Numbered from the stretch's first letter, positions 40,565 through 54,104 are shown. The stretch: DNA of 64,000 nt from Rhopalosiphum padi (GCF_020882245.1 NC_083598.1:12269178-12333177); one strand, 5' to 3'. Program-made: numbers and translations. The notes: generated by a model not told the origin, from the sequence alone.

Positions 40565-40729
40565 ATGTATGATATTATACACCTACCGTGTACAGCGCAG
40601 TTGGTAAATGGTAAATGTGTTATCTCTCTCGTCGTCGTCGGCCAAATAGTCGTGCAACACTCGTTGGACGAACAGAAGCTGGTTAGGCGTAAACCGCGCC
40701 GAACTCGACTTAGCGTGCAAAAACAATAA
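40565..40729 (+). CDS. Candidate small protein, 54 codons (unrecognised)
   Basis: A frame from ATG 40565 to TAA 40727-40729 lies in a CpG-rich island. It reads MYDIIHLPCTAQLVNGKCVI, then SLVVVGQIVVQHSLDEQKLV, then RRKPRRTRLSVQKQ. A hydrophobic stretch (roughly residues 19-30) followed by a very basic tail would suit a small membrane-associated or secretory microprotein, but that is inference. A TCAGTAC initiator-like word lies only about 15 bp upstream and another about 115 bp upstream. A minus-strand frame overlaps it, so chance openness cannot be excluded; no family is recognised. Confidence 0.22.
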   Translation: MYDIIHLPCTAQLVNGKCVISLVVVGQIVVQHSLDEQKLVRRKPRRTRLSVQKQ

Positions 40730-43700
40730 CACGCGCGCTCACGCATATTATATTATTATTGTTACGATAACGTATAGTACTCTATACTGTATAGGTTATG
40801 CCTTATTATGATATACTGTGTTTTAGTTCACTATTTATCGATAATACCCATACGGTAATATAATATTATGCACATCTAATAATATATTACACTACGCACT
40901 ACAATAACATATTATTAGACGTTCAGATTATTAGACTTACACTAATATTATTTACCTTCGTATGTACTTATACACTAATACAGTTTTGTTCTTGGTAATT
41001 TATTTTTAGATAATATTTATTATTGCCAAAATAATTAACTTGGATTACACGTGCAACTGTATTGATGTATGAATCTTATTTTATTTCATATATATATATA
41101 TATTTTTATGAGCGAAATACTACACCACCACAGTTTGTCACTACATTCATATTTTATTTTCATAAATCATGTTTATATTTTTCGTTTAATGAAATAGATA
41201 TGACGTCTAATGTTTGTAATGTAAAAATATAAATATAAAATTGCAGTTAAAAATTCATAAAATAATATGAAAAAGAACACTAACATTTATACAAAATAAA
41301 AATCATAATATATTTAATTTGTAAGAAAAGATCATAATAATTTCATGATTTACTATATTAAATAATCAATATCATTGTCGTACTCGGTAATATTTTCTTT
41401 TGAATCGTTAAATAAAGCTGCTAATTATGCATTGGTTTTTGTTTATAACTAAATTTAACGATACTTCATCCAGAAATGTTAATCATAATGTTTCACATTT
41501 GAAGGATAGTTACGTCAAGTAACTTATTGGGTTCGCAGTACTTGTGCCAAGAGAACAATAAGAACATGATTAATCGAATGTTGAATATTTGTATTTGTGC
41601 GTACAGAATTATGAGTTGTGTCGCTGGATATTTCGATTTATGTAATATATACCTAAATGTCCAATTTTGTTTTGATAAATATATATATATATATACAATA
41701 TAGTCAATATTGTAATATACATACTTTGAATGAAATATTATACAGTTTTACTACACTTCGATCTTTATACTATTTCGTGTCGCTGTTTATAGTGTTTCAA
41801 TTTAGGTATAACAATAATAGTACACATAATATGCATCGCGCTCCGAAATCAAACCTTTTGTTACATTGAATTACTTGACAAATTGAAATATTGCAGTTTG
41901 ATTTATAGTAAAACGCATTAATTTCAGATCATAAGTATTTAGAAACTTCAAGCTCGAGTATTAACTGTTAATACATTTATCGACAGACCTCGTAGAATGA
42001 ACGTACTGCTACTGCTATACCAAAATATTATGCATTTCACTATTATTATTAACACATATGATCGATACATGCGTTATGAAAATGGTTAATTAATAATATG
42101 ACGTCAATGTAAATATGAAATATATAAAATACATACATTCCATTTAACAATAGTCGAGAAAATGATTAATTAATTAAGGCATTTATGATATTAATTTAAT
42201 AAAAAAAAATATATGTAGTTGACGCAGCTGTGGAATGATAACATATTTTTTTTTTAATTTGAATAATATTATATTTTAAAATATACATTTATATTATTGT
42301 ATTTTTTTTTTTTTTTTTGGAAGGGGACCAAAATAATAATTATCCGATGAATAGCATTTTAACTTAGCGATCATTATCGTACATTTTGAATGGATTTTTA
42401 CAATATTTTATAAAAAATATTTATTCTATATTTAAATTTTACAAAACATTTATTACATTAAATTTTTATCACATATAACTTAAATAATTAATTTTTGAAA
42501 ACCAAATAATTTTAATACTTAAAAAGTGATGATATTTATTCAACAAAAAATTATGTTTTTAATTTTACCAGTGATTTAATCATAGTTATTAGGTATAAAT
42601 ATAGGTGATTCAAAATGTTGAAATGTTTGATCTTGACGTGCTATTAATGTTTAAGTAGACGTTAAAATATAATTAAATACATTGATTTTATAATATAATG
42701 TACGTATATGTAGATATATAATATTTGCGATTAAAATATTTAAGTTTAATTACTCTGAAACTTCTATAGTGCAATATCAATCACCTGGACTTGTCTCTGG
42801 GATAATTATGCATTTTAAATTTATCATACTCGTTATTTGTATATATAAGTACAAGATGATTCATTAGACTCATTAGAGTATTTGCACATATTATTTCAAC
42901 AAGTTGAAACTTATTTTGAAAACGTATATTTTTTACATGGTATATACTGATGTATATTGTAAGACAAATTATGTGAAAAAATTACATTTTTATAATTTTT
43001 TATCATTATTCATTTTTAAGGTTTACTTTTTTAACTTTAATATATATGTTTTATTTCATATCTTAAAGCAAAGTACTTTTTGGAGTATTTTGTTACGTAA
43101 AATTCAAATTTCAAACGAATGGTTAATTAGTTAAAACTTATAATTTATAAGTATTCAATGTTTAAATAAGTGGTAAAAAATAATACAAGGGTTTCTCATA
43201 CAATTTTGGACCACTAGTCTAATCAATGCTATCGTCAAATAAACTTAATTATTTATAAATAACTGATTATTCTTTCGAAATTAAATTTTTATGTATTGTT
43301 CCAAATGTTCTTTTTTATGAAAAGTATTGTAAAATTTTCTTTTTTTCTTCATATACCATAAAGTATAATAATAAATAATATTCCTAAGTTTACTAATAAT
43401 AATTTTTACAACAACAAATGCTTTTATTTTTATTTTTATTTTTAAACATAAATTTATCGGTTAGTAAATAATTCTTTATGAAATTGATGTTATCATTTGA
43501 ATATTTAATACGTATTGCATTTTACATTTTTTTCAGATTTATAAATAATTCTGTTTACAATATAACAAAATAATGAATAGAGTAACTTAAAGCTTATTAA
43601 ATCATAGCAATCAAGAAATCGTAAAATATTGAGGTTACAAAGTAGAATCCTTATCGTCTGATTACCCAGCTTGTAATCTAAAGAAAACTACCTATCCTAA

Positions 43701-44399
43701 AAAAAAAATAAATAAAATTATTACCCAACTCGATCCGTTTTTGGCGTGTCCTAACGGTCGGATGCTCTCTAAATTATCTATGAGCGTATCTTCTCGAGTG
43801 AATTGCTCATAATATATTATTTCCATAAGATTAAATCTCAAGAAGAATCCTATGACCAACACTGAAATCATTGTACAACTGTTTTTGCAATAGTAACATT
43901 ATTAATCAGAAAATATAATATTATGTAACCACAAAAGTGGTGTAGCTAAATTGCCTATTCAGATCGCCGTGTTACCACTATTAAAATACTTTAAGTCATA
44001 AGATATTATACGTATTATGATGTAAAAAAAAAAAAAAAAAACGATATAGTTTTGTCAAAAGTATACACTAGTAGTATAAACATATCATTTTTTTTAGTTA
44101 TAGCTAATTAACAATCTGACATAAAAGTGTTTTTCTTTCGGTACCTACTAGTTACTATGGTTATCCGATTTGTGTTCTTCTGATTAAAGTTTGTACCCGT
44201 GTGATAGCTATAGTTTTATATAATAATAAATGTATTAACAATTCGGTACTATCAGCACTTAAATGTATTATATTTTTTATTCCTAACCAATATAGTATCC
44301 AGCAGTTGTCATATAATTATGCGTTGGAGTTTCAAAACCAACACCAAAAACAATACGGGAACCCGCCAAAATTAAGCTATTGCGAGTTGCGACCATTTC
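40730..44399. other. AT-rich intronic or intergenic sequence
   Basis: No supportable exon. It includes a perfect CRE-type TGACGTCA at 42099-42106, a T17 run followed by GGAAGGGGACC (42302-42329), a (TTTTA)-like tract at 43421-43445 and an A18 run at 44024-44041. The 76-codon frame at 42904-43134 is phenylalanine/isoleucine/tyrosine-rich in the way random AT DNA translates. Confidence 0.6.
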
Positions 44400-44943
44400 A
44401 TCGAAAACGGATTTTATAGTTTCCACCCTAACCAAATCGTACCGAATTTGTTCGGTTTGCGTTTTGGTGTCATCGTAAAGTATATTTGCGAATCGATAGA
44501 GCCGAAGACCATAGTGTGAATATCCGCAAACACGGAGGTTTCCCTACTGACTTGCAAGGTTTACATAATAAAAATAATATTAATAATATGCCCGTGTATA
44601 TCAGAAGTAGCAATGTATCATCATTAGAATACCATCGCGTGTATAACGTAGGACAAGAGCAGCTACAGTGGCGTCGGGTTGTAAGTTGTAACTAGGGGAG
44701 GGTAAAAAATCTCTTTTCGCGCGCGCACCACAGGCGACTGTCTCCCGTGCGTTTTCGCGTCGCTCGTGCTCGGCGGCGTTCGTTGTCGCTGTTTTTCGCG
44801 TAACCGTCGATCCGCCGCCACCACCGTCAGTTCGTCCCGACCCGTCGTCCCTGTCGCGCGTGCCGCCACTGACGACGACGACGACTCTTCATACATTAAA
44901 CATCATACAATTTTCGCCGCCACCGCTATCGTCACAGTGACCG
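44400..44943 (+). promoter_or_regulatory. CpG-rich island, promoter and probable 5' UTR
   Basis: The strongest GC island in the right half, densest at 44710-44890 with CG-rich words and a GAC trinucleotide run near 44871-44886. TCAGTTCG at 44827-44834 is an excellent insect initiator, followed by CG-rich DNA with a GCGTG word about 30 bp downstream, where downstream promoter elements sit. If transcription starts there, about 115 nt of 5' UTR precede the ATG at 44944. A frame from 44766 overlaps that ATG in another register and could be an upstream ORF for a longer transcript. Confidence 0.45.
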
Positions 44944-45037
44944 ATGGCTAAACCCAGTGCACTAAGTCCACGCCGGGCACACTGTACACTCAACTGTTAC
45001 ACTTGCAACAACATACTGCAACAGCGGTACAGACACA
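44944..45037 (+). CDS. Candidate first coding exon of an unidentified gene
   Basis: The ATG in ACCGATGG has a good start context (A at -6, G at +4). The frame reads MAKPSALSPRRAHCTLNCYT, then CNNILQQRYRH, and stays open until the consensus donor GTGAGT at 45038, just after which it would stop (TAA at 45042). That arrangement is what a real initial exon looks like. It ends in phase 1 (94 nt). A small cysteine pair (CYTC) is visible, but no family is recognised. It lies directly behind a CpG-rich promoter-like island with a TCAGTT initiator. It is phase-compatible with the exon-like segment at 54043. The protein-coding nature is inferred from these signals only. Confidence 0.35.
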
Positions 45038-48000
45038 GTGAGTAAAAGCTATTCCCTAAAACCACCACACACACCATCAAAGATCGTATACATAAAATCA
45101 TCATTCCACCAATTTCACTACCGTAATTTGCGTCCGGCGTCTATAGGTTTACTTGGTTTTTGCATTTTTTTTTAAATATTTTCCACTAAAACGATGGATA
45201 TTGGTTGCCATTTATGTATTTTTGGCTACTTGCCCTGATATCGTAACGTCCCCGCGTCGAAGCGTCGCCTCATGAATCACAATAATGTATATATTACGCC
45301 AAATTTGTGAACTTGACGATTTCATGAAATTGGCAGAAAGATTACTCATTTTATGACATTTTATGAAATTAGCTATGTCGTTTACTAATACGTGAAATCG
45401 GCAAGACCTTTCTTATATATTTTATATATGTATTATATCCATAGTCTCACGTAAAACGTAGTACAATTCAATCAAATTGTTATAGATAATTAAATAAAGT
45501 GGATTACGCTATTATAAAATGTATATAAATTAAAGTAAAAAGTAATAATAGGTAAAATTTAAGAAATTTTGATCATAACGGCGGAAGTGGCATTCTGAAA
45601 TATACATCGTGCCATTTTTTTGAAATTTCACAAATTTGGCGTACAGTATGTATATATATATTATAATATAATATATATATTTTTTAGCGGTCAGTGTCGA
45701 TAATTTATATATTAATGTATATTAATGTGTCGTTTGAACAGAAGACCTAACACGCACATGTCTCATTATAAAATAACATTATCGTTTCAAATATGTACTA
45801 TATATGTATATAAGTTGAAAAGCAGTTTTATTAATATAATATACTATACTTTTAGGTGTATTACCTAAAGATACCACCTTATAAGCTTGACTACCTAAAA
45901 CTCGCAAATTTATCATCACAATCAATACCATTTGTAATATAATATTAATACACATGTTACAATTATTTATACCGGTCTCGCAAATATTGGTTGGTCATTT
46001 TTTTCTAATTTAAAAAAATCATAATTTATTTTTTAGAACTTTTTAAATATAATTAAATCGTTTTTATTAGCTAATCTTCGATAGTTTTAAGAGTTATGTA
46101 AATTGGCTGCAGATTCTGATCGCTTGTTGTATAATTTATTATAGAGAAGCTCGAAAGATATTATATTATATAATCTCTTGAAAGTCAACAAATAAATTAC
46201 AAAAATAAAACATACAGTATGTAGTCACGTTGAATATATAAAAAAACCAGCAAAATATAGGTTGTACAATTATAAAAATAACTTGTAAGGTAACGTTAAA
46301 ATATTAGACAATGTACGCGGACAAAGCATAGTTATATTAATTATATCATAGCTTTAATTATTTATAATGAATATTTAATATTTATTTATAATCGATAAAA
46401 CATAAATTATAGTCTCTAAATATATAAAGTCATACAGAATTAGTTAATTGAAAATAAATTATTTTTTAATTAAAAAGTAGGAAAAAATTAACACTCTCGT
46501 CATTAGTTAAGCGTTATGAATATAATATAATTAGTTTAATATAGTATCCTCTGAGAACAAAAAATCATGTTTACATTCTAATCGAACGGATTTACAGTAA
46601 GTAATCTTAAAGTTGATTCTAGGCGGACAAAAGGACTAACAATATCACCCAAAACAATACCACAATAAATAGTTTTCAATTATTAATCGATACACAACGG
46701 TCAACAAAAGAATTGGTGTTTTTAATGATGTGACCAATGAGTACAATATTTTCGCCTAAAGACAACAAATTTGCAAGATATTTTTCAGCACAAATAAATA
46801 TATTATAGTTATTCAATATATAATCGAAACAATGCGTGGAATAAAACTTACGTAGAAAAAATGTCGATGATAACTTATCAATTAATGATTTCACCGTAGG
46901 TTATTATCAAAAACCCTAAATAATATAATGTAGTAGATACACAGTGCATAATTTAGATAAATCAAAACATTAAGTATTATTTTGTTTAAATTATTTACAA
47001 AAAACACCGTTAAAAATATTACAAAAACTTCAAATAATAATTATTATTGAAAAACTACAAACCATGCAGAAACATTGTTAAAGTATTATAATAAAACTTC
47101 CCTGGTTTTTGGAAATAAATTAGTTTCAAAAATCTACTGGTTGTTATTTACTATATTCTAGCGATCATTTCTAAAATATTTTAAAACATCACGGTAATTA
47201 AGCCTTAGAAATTATGAAACTTTCTTATAACTTCAAACGCATGGCATTTCTTTATTCAAATAATAACCAAACCTTGGTTTAACGTTTGATATAGTGTCTG
47301 ATACACAAGTATGTTTAATACCTTTTTTCATGAATAATGTAGTTAGTAAAAACCTGATTTTATGAATTTTTAAATATAACTAGAGAATATATTTTCAAAT
47401 TCATAAAATGTTTTGTACTAAAAGTGTCTTTTAATAATACAAACTTTTATTTTTCAAACAAAAATCCCATTTTTTTACTGTAAATTATTTAGAGGAAAAC
47501 TTTTTTGAAAGTTTTGATATACTCAAAATTCAACTGAGTAATTTTCAATACTGAAAAAAGGTTTTTACAAAAGTATAAATAAATGTATTATTGGATCAAA
47601 TATTTATTATACTTGCGATCATTCCAACTCATATATATATATATAGATATTAATTGCTAAAATATTTAAATCATAAAAACCTACATTTTTTCCAAACACC
47701 ATCATCATGGACTTAATATACTTAGTATATTATAACACAAAATCAACAGTTTAAAATTTTGATTTTAATACGTAAAAATAAAATATTCGCTAAATAACGT
47801 ATAGTAAAAAAGTGGAATTATAGTTTGAAAAACGGAATTTTGTACCTTCACTGGATACTCCTAAAATAATACAAAAATCACAAGAATTTAATACTGATGC
47901 CTTTGAGCATATTTAAAAATAACAAAAATCAAGTTTTGAATAATTGCTTTATCGAATAAAAAAATGAGGCGAGCATGCTTATGAATTATGCTGTGTATTG

Positions 48001-50219
48001 GTAATGACGTGTACTTAACGTTTCAATTTAAATATCAAATGAAAAATAAGTTAGCAATCAAAAATCACAAGTTCATATAATTTTAATGAAAACTTAATTA
48101 AAAAGTATAATACATATTTATTAGAATTCAAAACAAAAACTAATTTAACTTTATATAAATTTAGTTCATTGCCGGTTTATAATACTATGTAGTTACTATA
48201 TCAAACTGTATAAATTTGTGTGTACATATTACTTGAAATTACATACAATTTGATAGTTCTTGTTATGAAAATTGTTTAGTGCTTTTAAAACAAATCTATA
48301 TAATATCTACCTTTGGTTCGTATATCAAACATATCATAAAGCTTTTCTACAACATGATATTATATAATCTATATGATGGCATACAAATAATATATGTTAT
48401 TATGTTACATGTAAGTCTTAGTTAGATCGAAATGAAACGTATACAATATAATAATAACGAACCTCATATTATTAGTAGTGATATTATAATATATTGATCA
48501 ATACGAATGTAAATAATATATTATAATTGTTTATTAGTGTGAGTGAGTTCTGTCATGAAATGACAATTATTTATCGACGTTTACAAGTAATATAAAACAT
48601 GATTTTCATTGATATAATATAATATTAGGGAATTTTTCGAGTATGATAAATCATTTGTATATCATATAAATTACAATAAAATGATGACTTTACTATAAGC
48701 TAATAATTTGTTACGGTTTTATTAGGCAAAGGTATATTACACTGAATTAATAAATATTAAAATAAAATATTTTATTAGTTTATTTTCATATCTGATAGTA
48801 AACATTTATATTGTTACAAAATATTATCACTTTAATATGCCATTATGGTTAATGTCCTTTAAATTATACTGATTTAATATATTGCATTATTTTTAAATCT
48901 CCATTAACTGTTAATTATTTATTTAATTAACCAAATAAATGCAAGAAAATAAGAAATAAAATACTATAATTCACAAACTATTAATCGGAATTATTACCTT
49001 ATAATTATTAACTTGAAAATATTTTATTGAACGCAAATAATTACAATGACCTTGAATTAATATTAATGTAAAAAAACGTAGTTAAAAATCGATTTTTTTT
49101 ATTATTATTATTTTTTTTTTTTTTTTTTAATAGAAAGTATTTGAACTTTAAATAGGTAGATATAAATTTAAATTATAAATTAATTGTATTACTTTCTTAA
49201 TGTTTCAATGTATAAGTTTTTGTTTTGAAATATAAAATAATATAAATATTTTTCAAATGATTTACAAAGCATGTGAAATCCCTTTTTCTTTAAATTATAA
49301 AATATTAATTTGGGAATTTTTGAATATGCCTAACACCAGACATTATTTTAATTCTTGAGATTTTTCTTACATAACATTAATTTTTTTCCGGAGGTAAAAA
49401 ATGCTATATTTCAAAAAAGAACCTTCTATTTTACTATACGTACTTTAGCGCCTTAGTGGTAATTTTTCTGGGCATTTTTAAATATCAAAATCTTAATTCA
49501 AACTAGTATACTTCGAATTATTTTTTTTTTTATATTCTAAAAACTGATCTTAAATTTGAGACATTAGAGAGAAAACGACTTTAACATTTTATGAATAATT
49601 TTAATAATATTAATCTATTTACATTTATAATTTGTAAAAATGTTTTTTTATGATATAAGGTCAAATATCAAATCACATTAAATTTTTTTAAAACAATTTT
49701 TACATTTAATAGGTAACTGAAAACTATAACTGTTCGAATTTTTATTTTAATTAATCAACATTTCTAGAAGAATTATTTAAAAAAAATAATTTACAGAAAA
49801 TAAAAAATAATTTCATTTTAAAATCAGAAGTTTTTTTTTTTATAAGACACTGCCTAAGTAGTTTACAAATCTCAAATACTTTAAAATATGATTCGTTAGT
49901 TAAAAATTCTAAAAATCAGTATTTTAATGAATTCATTATTAAATGAAAAACTGAGGATTGCTTACTCTAAAGTTTAAAGTAATTTAAAATATAAGTTTTG
50001 AAATAGAAATCGTTTATCTATTAAAATCACCTATAATTTATTATATTATGGTAAATATTTGATTTATCAATATTTCTTTTATTACTGTTAGTAACGTTAC
50101 TTGAACTACAAAAAATTATTTAATTATTTATGCCTACAAATTATATTATTTTTAATAGTTAAATTAATGATATTAAGTATGATTGATTTTAATACATTAA
50201 ACTGTCAATAACATTTTGA
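45038..50219. other. AT-rich sequence, probable intron of the 44944 gene
   Basis: No exon that I can support. The stretch is very AT-rich with long A and T tracts (for example T18 at 49111-49128). A slightly CG-richer patch lies at 45230-45280. The minus-strand 72-codon frame at 46676-46894 has no recognisable motif. Confidence 0.55.
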
Positions 50220-50740
50220 CATTACTAATGTTACTATAAAAGTATTGTTTAAAACCCCCGTATAGGACATTATTGTCTGACAAAAAACATTATTGATCCT
50301 GATCACTGTAACATAATACGGGGTAATTACCATGCAAAAAGTATGATATAAAAAAAACAATTTAAATGGGTATACTCGTATACTTTCCAGTGAAAAAAAA
50401 GAATGAAACAAACTATCCACCAAGCTTAACCAAATCGAAAGAACCATCGAACATGCTTCCCCAGTAAACACCCCGAGAAAATGTGAGATCATCTCTTTCT
50501 AACGACTTGAAATATTACATAGTTTCCTATAATTAATTAAGAGAGAAAAAATTACTATTTGCTCATGAGCTGGTGTCTTTCCCAAATTCAAATACATCCT
50601 ATCAGAATAAAGAATATACGACAAAAATAGGAAAACATTTAGAATCTCAAGAATCTAACTGAAAATATTAACCGCGATACCAAACATAATCTTCAAATTC
50701 GTAGAATTCTGAAAACACACATTATCAACCAAATTTGATA
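50220..50740 (+). pseudogene. Decayed non-LTR retrotransposon, endonuclease/reverse-transcriptase junction
   Basis: Reading 50407 onward gives NKLSTKLNQIERTIEHASPV then NTPRK, and after stop codons LIKREK, PKFKYIL, YDKNRKTFRIS. This order (a helix with IE..I..A.P..TPR, then LI.EKR, then ..Y.K..R..) matches the linker between the endonuclease and reverse transcriptase of Jockey-like elements. Further upstream PDHCNII, near 50296-50316, resembles the SDHNPI motif that closes the endonuclease domain, though in another frame. Stops at 50500, 50530, 50566, 50608 and 50656 plus the frame change show it is dead. A minus-strand frame of 95 codons over 50205-50492 is only a shadow. The family is inferred from motif order. 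Confidence 0.5.
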
Positions 50741-53700
50741 GAAACTCATAAATTATTACAATAAAATCCTCTATTTTATTTTACATCACATTAATTTTAT
50801 TTTATATTCTCTATCGTATTACTTTCAATCAATATAACTATTTTTAACTATGTAATCAATAATTTATATATATGCCAATTACATTTTAAGCATATTATTA
50901 TTAATCTAATGGATTATTAAGTACAAAAAATATAGATTCCATGGACTGATTATAATAATAATAAAAAAGTTTTGCGATAAATCGTAATATCATAAATTAT
51001 TAGACATTAATATAAAATACGAGTTTCGTCAAAATTTCAGAAATTTTAGATTTTAAGAATAATTAGCGTTTGCATTTTTATTGACAATGCATTATTAATT
51101 TTCATCACATCGCATAATATTTTGTATATACTATTATTATTGTTTTCTGACCAGAATTTATAAAGACATTCTGAGTGGTTTGAATTATCACTCTGTTCGT
51201 TATAATCGACAAAGTACATACTAAAATTTATGTATAAAAACGTATGTTTTACGGTTGATTGATTGTATTATTATAAACCCGACCCAAATTGGTTATTTAA
51301 ACGTTGTTTAATTCGATAACAACCACACTAAGAATGAAGTGAATGTGTTTTGTTCCCACGAGGACACCAAACGTTTGAAATCTGATAGATTTGTAGGTAT
51401 ACTCCGTGACATTAATATAGGGAAATAAACCATGAACATAGCAAACAATCATAGTTAGGTTAGATTATGTTACACGCGGCAAACTATAATTTTATAGTTC
51501 TACGCGGGATCAAGCTCGTTTGACCCGCACTCCGATGTCACCTGCTCGCCCACCAACCGCCATCAAAATTCTCTCTCGTGATTCACACTACAAAAGAGAC
51601 GTTTCTGTTAGCGCAACAATTCAAGCTCACCGTGCCCCGTCATTTTCTTTGGATACGCTATTATTATTGTTTACTATTATTTCAACTCACAGCTTAATGG
51701 TAGGTGCCTAACCGAGGACTTACTTATTAATAAATATATCTCTCATTCGACATCTTATTCTATAATATTATGTATCGTGACATGACTAGATAAGTGACTA
51801 AACATCCAACATTTTTTTCAACATTATTAAAAATAATACCCATTAAATAAATTATTGTAAAAGGTGAGGTTTTTATTTTAAACAGTAGTTTTTATCACCA
51901 GTCATCATAATATGCAGAATGTTAGTAATATATATATATATATATGTATTTATAAAATAAATATCAGTAATTTGAAAATATAGTCTTTAGGTATATTTAA
52001 ATTTTAAAAACTAGTTTTTGAATAAATTAATTTATCAAATGAAATTAAATTTAGGAAGAATTCTTGGTGAAACACACTTTATATAAGTATATAATTAGTA
52101 AGTGTGATGAAATATATTAAATAACCGACAAATAACGTGCGTACTTGTGTTGATGGGAAGCCACTTTACAGCAACGCCGAAGCAGAGAATTATTATTTAT
52201 TATTTGAGTAGATTTTAACGTCATGTTAAGTTGAAGTTGAAGTATACACCATTACATTTTATTGGCAATAAATCTTAGGAATAGTTGCTCGTTGCCAATC
52301 GAGGGCATTAAATGATTATTTGTTAGCGTAACTCAAAAATCATTTTCATAATTATTCACATTTGATAAAACAAAATGTGGCTTTACATAATCAAGCTATA
52401 CTATTTAATATTTATATAGAAACGTATGCTAACGGCTGCCAAGACAGTCATAATAAAAATAATCAACGACGAGTATAATAATATTTTCGTGTTATAAATA
52501 TTAACGTACAGACATTAAAAAAATTAATGAGAACGACTTTTAAAACCTTTGCGGTCGACCATTTTGATCACCTTAACTGTTTAGTCTAACAACGTATAAT
52601 ACAAAATTAATGGAAAGATAATAAAATGTTAAATAATATTGCAATGAAAAAAAATTTTTATTTTCATAATTAATACACATTTGCGGCCATTCGTTTATAG
52701 TACATTTTTATAGTAATGTTCCACATACGTTCTCAACACGAACTTCCCTACTCGACGTCAAAATATTATATTCAAAAACATTTTATTTTATTTTCCATTT
52801 CGTTATTCGGATGTTGGTGCTTATATTATTATTAACACTATTACAATAACGAATATTAAATGACCTGGTTGGAGGAGGAACTAATTTCCAACCATGCTTG
52901 GATAATCATTTGACAATAATAATAATAATATTAATAATTTATTATCAGTTTGTTGTTCTGCGATAAATATGTATTAACTATTATAATCATTGTTATCAAC
53001 GAATAATGATATTGTGGAAATATGATTACCACCACATCCTGTTTGTTCAGCGAAAACATAATAATACGATACAACAGATAATAATAATATATACACATCA
53101 CTCGTGTAATATAATACTCTTCATTATAATAAATTATAATTTTGATTTTAAGTTTAAGATATTCTGTAGGAAATAATTAGCGAACATTTTATTTTTCTCG
53201 AAACCGTTAAACTTTGAATAATAAAAACAAATAGAATAAGTATAAACTGCAGTCCACAGTCTTCGTTAACTTTAACGAACCCCGTTTGTAATAATATCAA
53301 CTATATTATAATAATAAGCACAGGGGAAGCATCTATTTTAAAACCTTAAATAATAATTATTTTTATTTATAATATAAAATGTTTCATTGTTACTGCTATA
53401 AACCTTTAACCAGAACAAAAAATATGATAAAGTATAATATGAATTGTCAATTATTGTGCTTGTATGTCATGTTAGTATTTGATATTGTTTTAACGGTGGC
53501 AACGACGTAAGAGGTCTATGCGTTTACAGTAGTTGCAGTTCCTACACTTCCTGATGCACTATACTGTATAAGTGAAACTCAGAGTCCGGAAACAAAAAAT
53601 TATATTTATTCTAATTTTTGATACTTACGTTTTTTGTTATTATATACGTAAAATGTATATACTCATATATATATATTATATATGATGTTTTTTTTATTTC

Positions 53701-54042
53701 CTATATGCCCGTTAATCGTTGAACATATTATTTTATTCGTAACTGAATTTTTAACTTTAATGTTCTTAAACATTCGAAATCATCATTAATCTACATAATT
53801 CGTATACGAAAAACGTTTGGACATTACATTAAACGTTTTTCGATATTTTTTTATTTAGGTGATCAGTCATGAATGCCATTATAGCACATAATTAAAATAA
53901 ATTAAAGAAGTTGGATCATGAATATTATTGAGGTTTAATGTTTTTAATTACTATTATTGTGAATTCGATCATAGCAAACCAAAAATTGTTGAGCTGCCCG
54001 ATTTATATTTACAACTGCAATTCTATTGTTTCATGTCTGCAG
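50741..54042. other. AT-rich intronic or intergenic sequence
   Basis: Mostly featureless. A GC-richer patch at 51470-51720 carries a 63-codon frame (51520-51711) of unrecognised sequence beside a hairpin. TA runs occur at 51930-51944. The last bases before 54043 (TTGTTTCATGTCTGCAG) form a good splice acceptor. Confidence 0.55.
51482..51499. repeat. Perfect 8-bp hairpin flanked by ACGCGG direct repeats
   Basis: AACTATAA and TTATAGTT pair perfectly around a TT loop. Identical ACGCGG words lie on either side at 51474-51479 and 51502-51507. This could be the footprint of a small mobile element, but it is too short to classify. Confidence 0.5.
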
Positions 54043-54104
54043 ATCGTACACTCAATATGCCGGAAAAGTACTCTTCGCTTGCTCTGAAGGGCGCAAAGCT
54101 CTAT
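54043..54104 (+). CDS. Candidate internal exon of an unidentified gene
   Basis: A compact segment of balanced base composition lies in AT-rich DNA. It follows the acceptor TTCATGTCTGCAG and is followed by GTAGGT at 54105 (or GTGGAT at 54109). Joined in phase 1 to the exon at 44944, it reads N-RTLNMPEKYSSLALKGAKLY, with no stop before the donor. It also has its own ATG (54057, MPEKYSSLALKGAKLY), so it could be the first coding exon for transcripts from any of the upstream islands. I recognise no family. The frame stays open upstream of the acceptor to 53928, so a retained or unspliced frame is an alternative. Confidence 0.35.

Noticed and set aside
42904..43134. 76-codon plus-strand frame
   Set aside because: Composed of residues typical of translated random AT DNA, without motifs or flanking splice sites.
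44486..44695. 69-codon plus-strand frame in the island before 44944
   Set aside because: Composition is mildly protein-like, but there is no splice logic or recognisable motif, and it ends before the likely transcription start.
50205..50492. 95-codon minus-strand frame
   Set aside because: It is antisense to the decayed retrotransposon frame and is a shadow of it.
51018..51060. AATTTCAG acceptor giving Glu-Ile-Leu in the required phase
   Set aside because: It begins like the expected Glu-Ile but reads only eight residues before a stop and does not continue like a cyclase.
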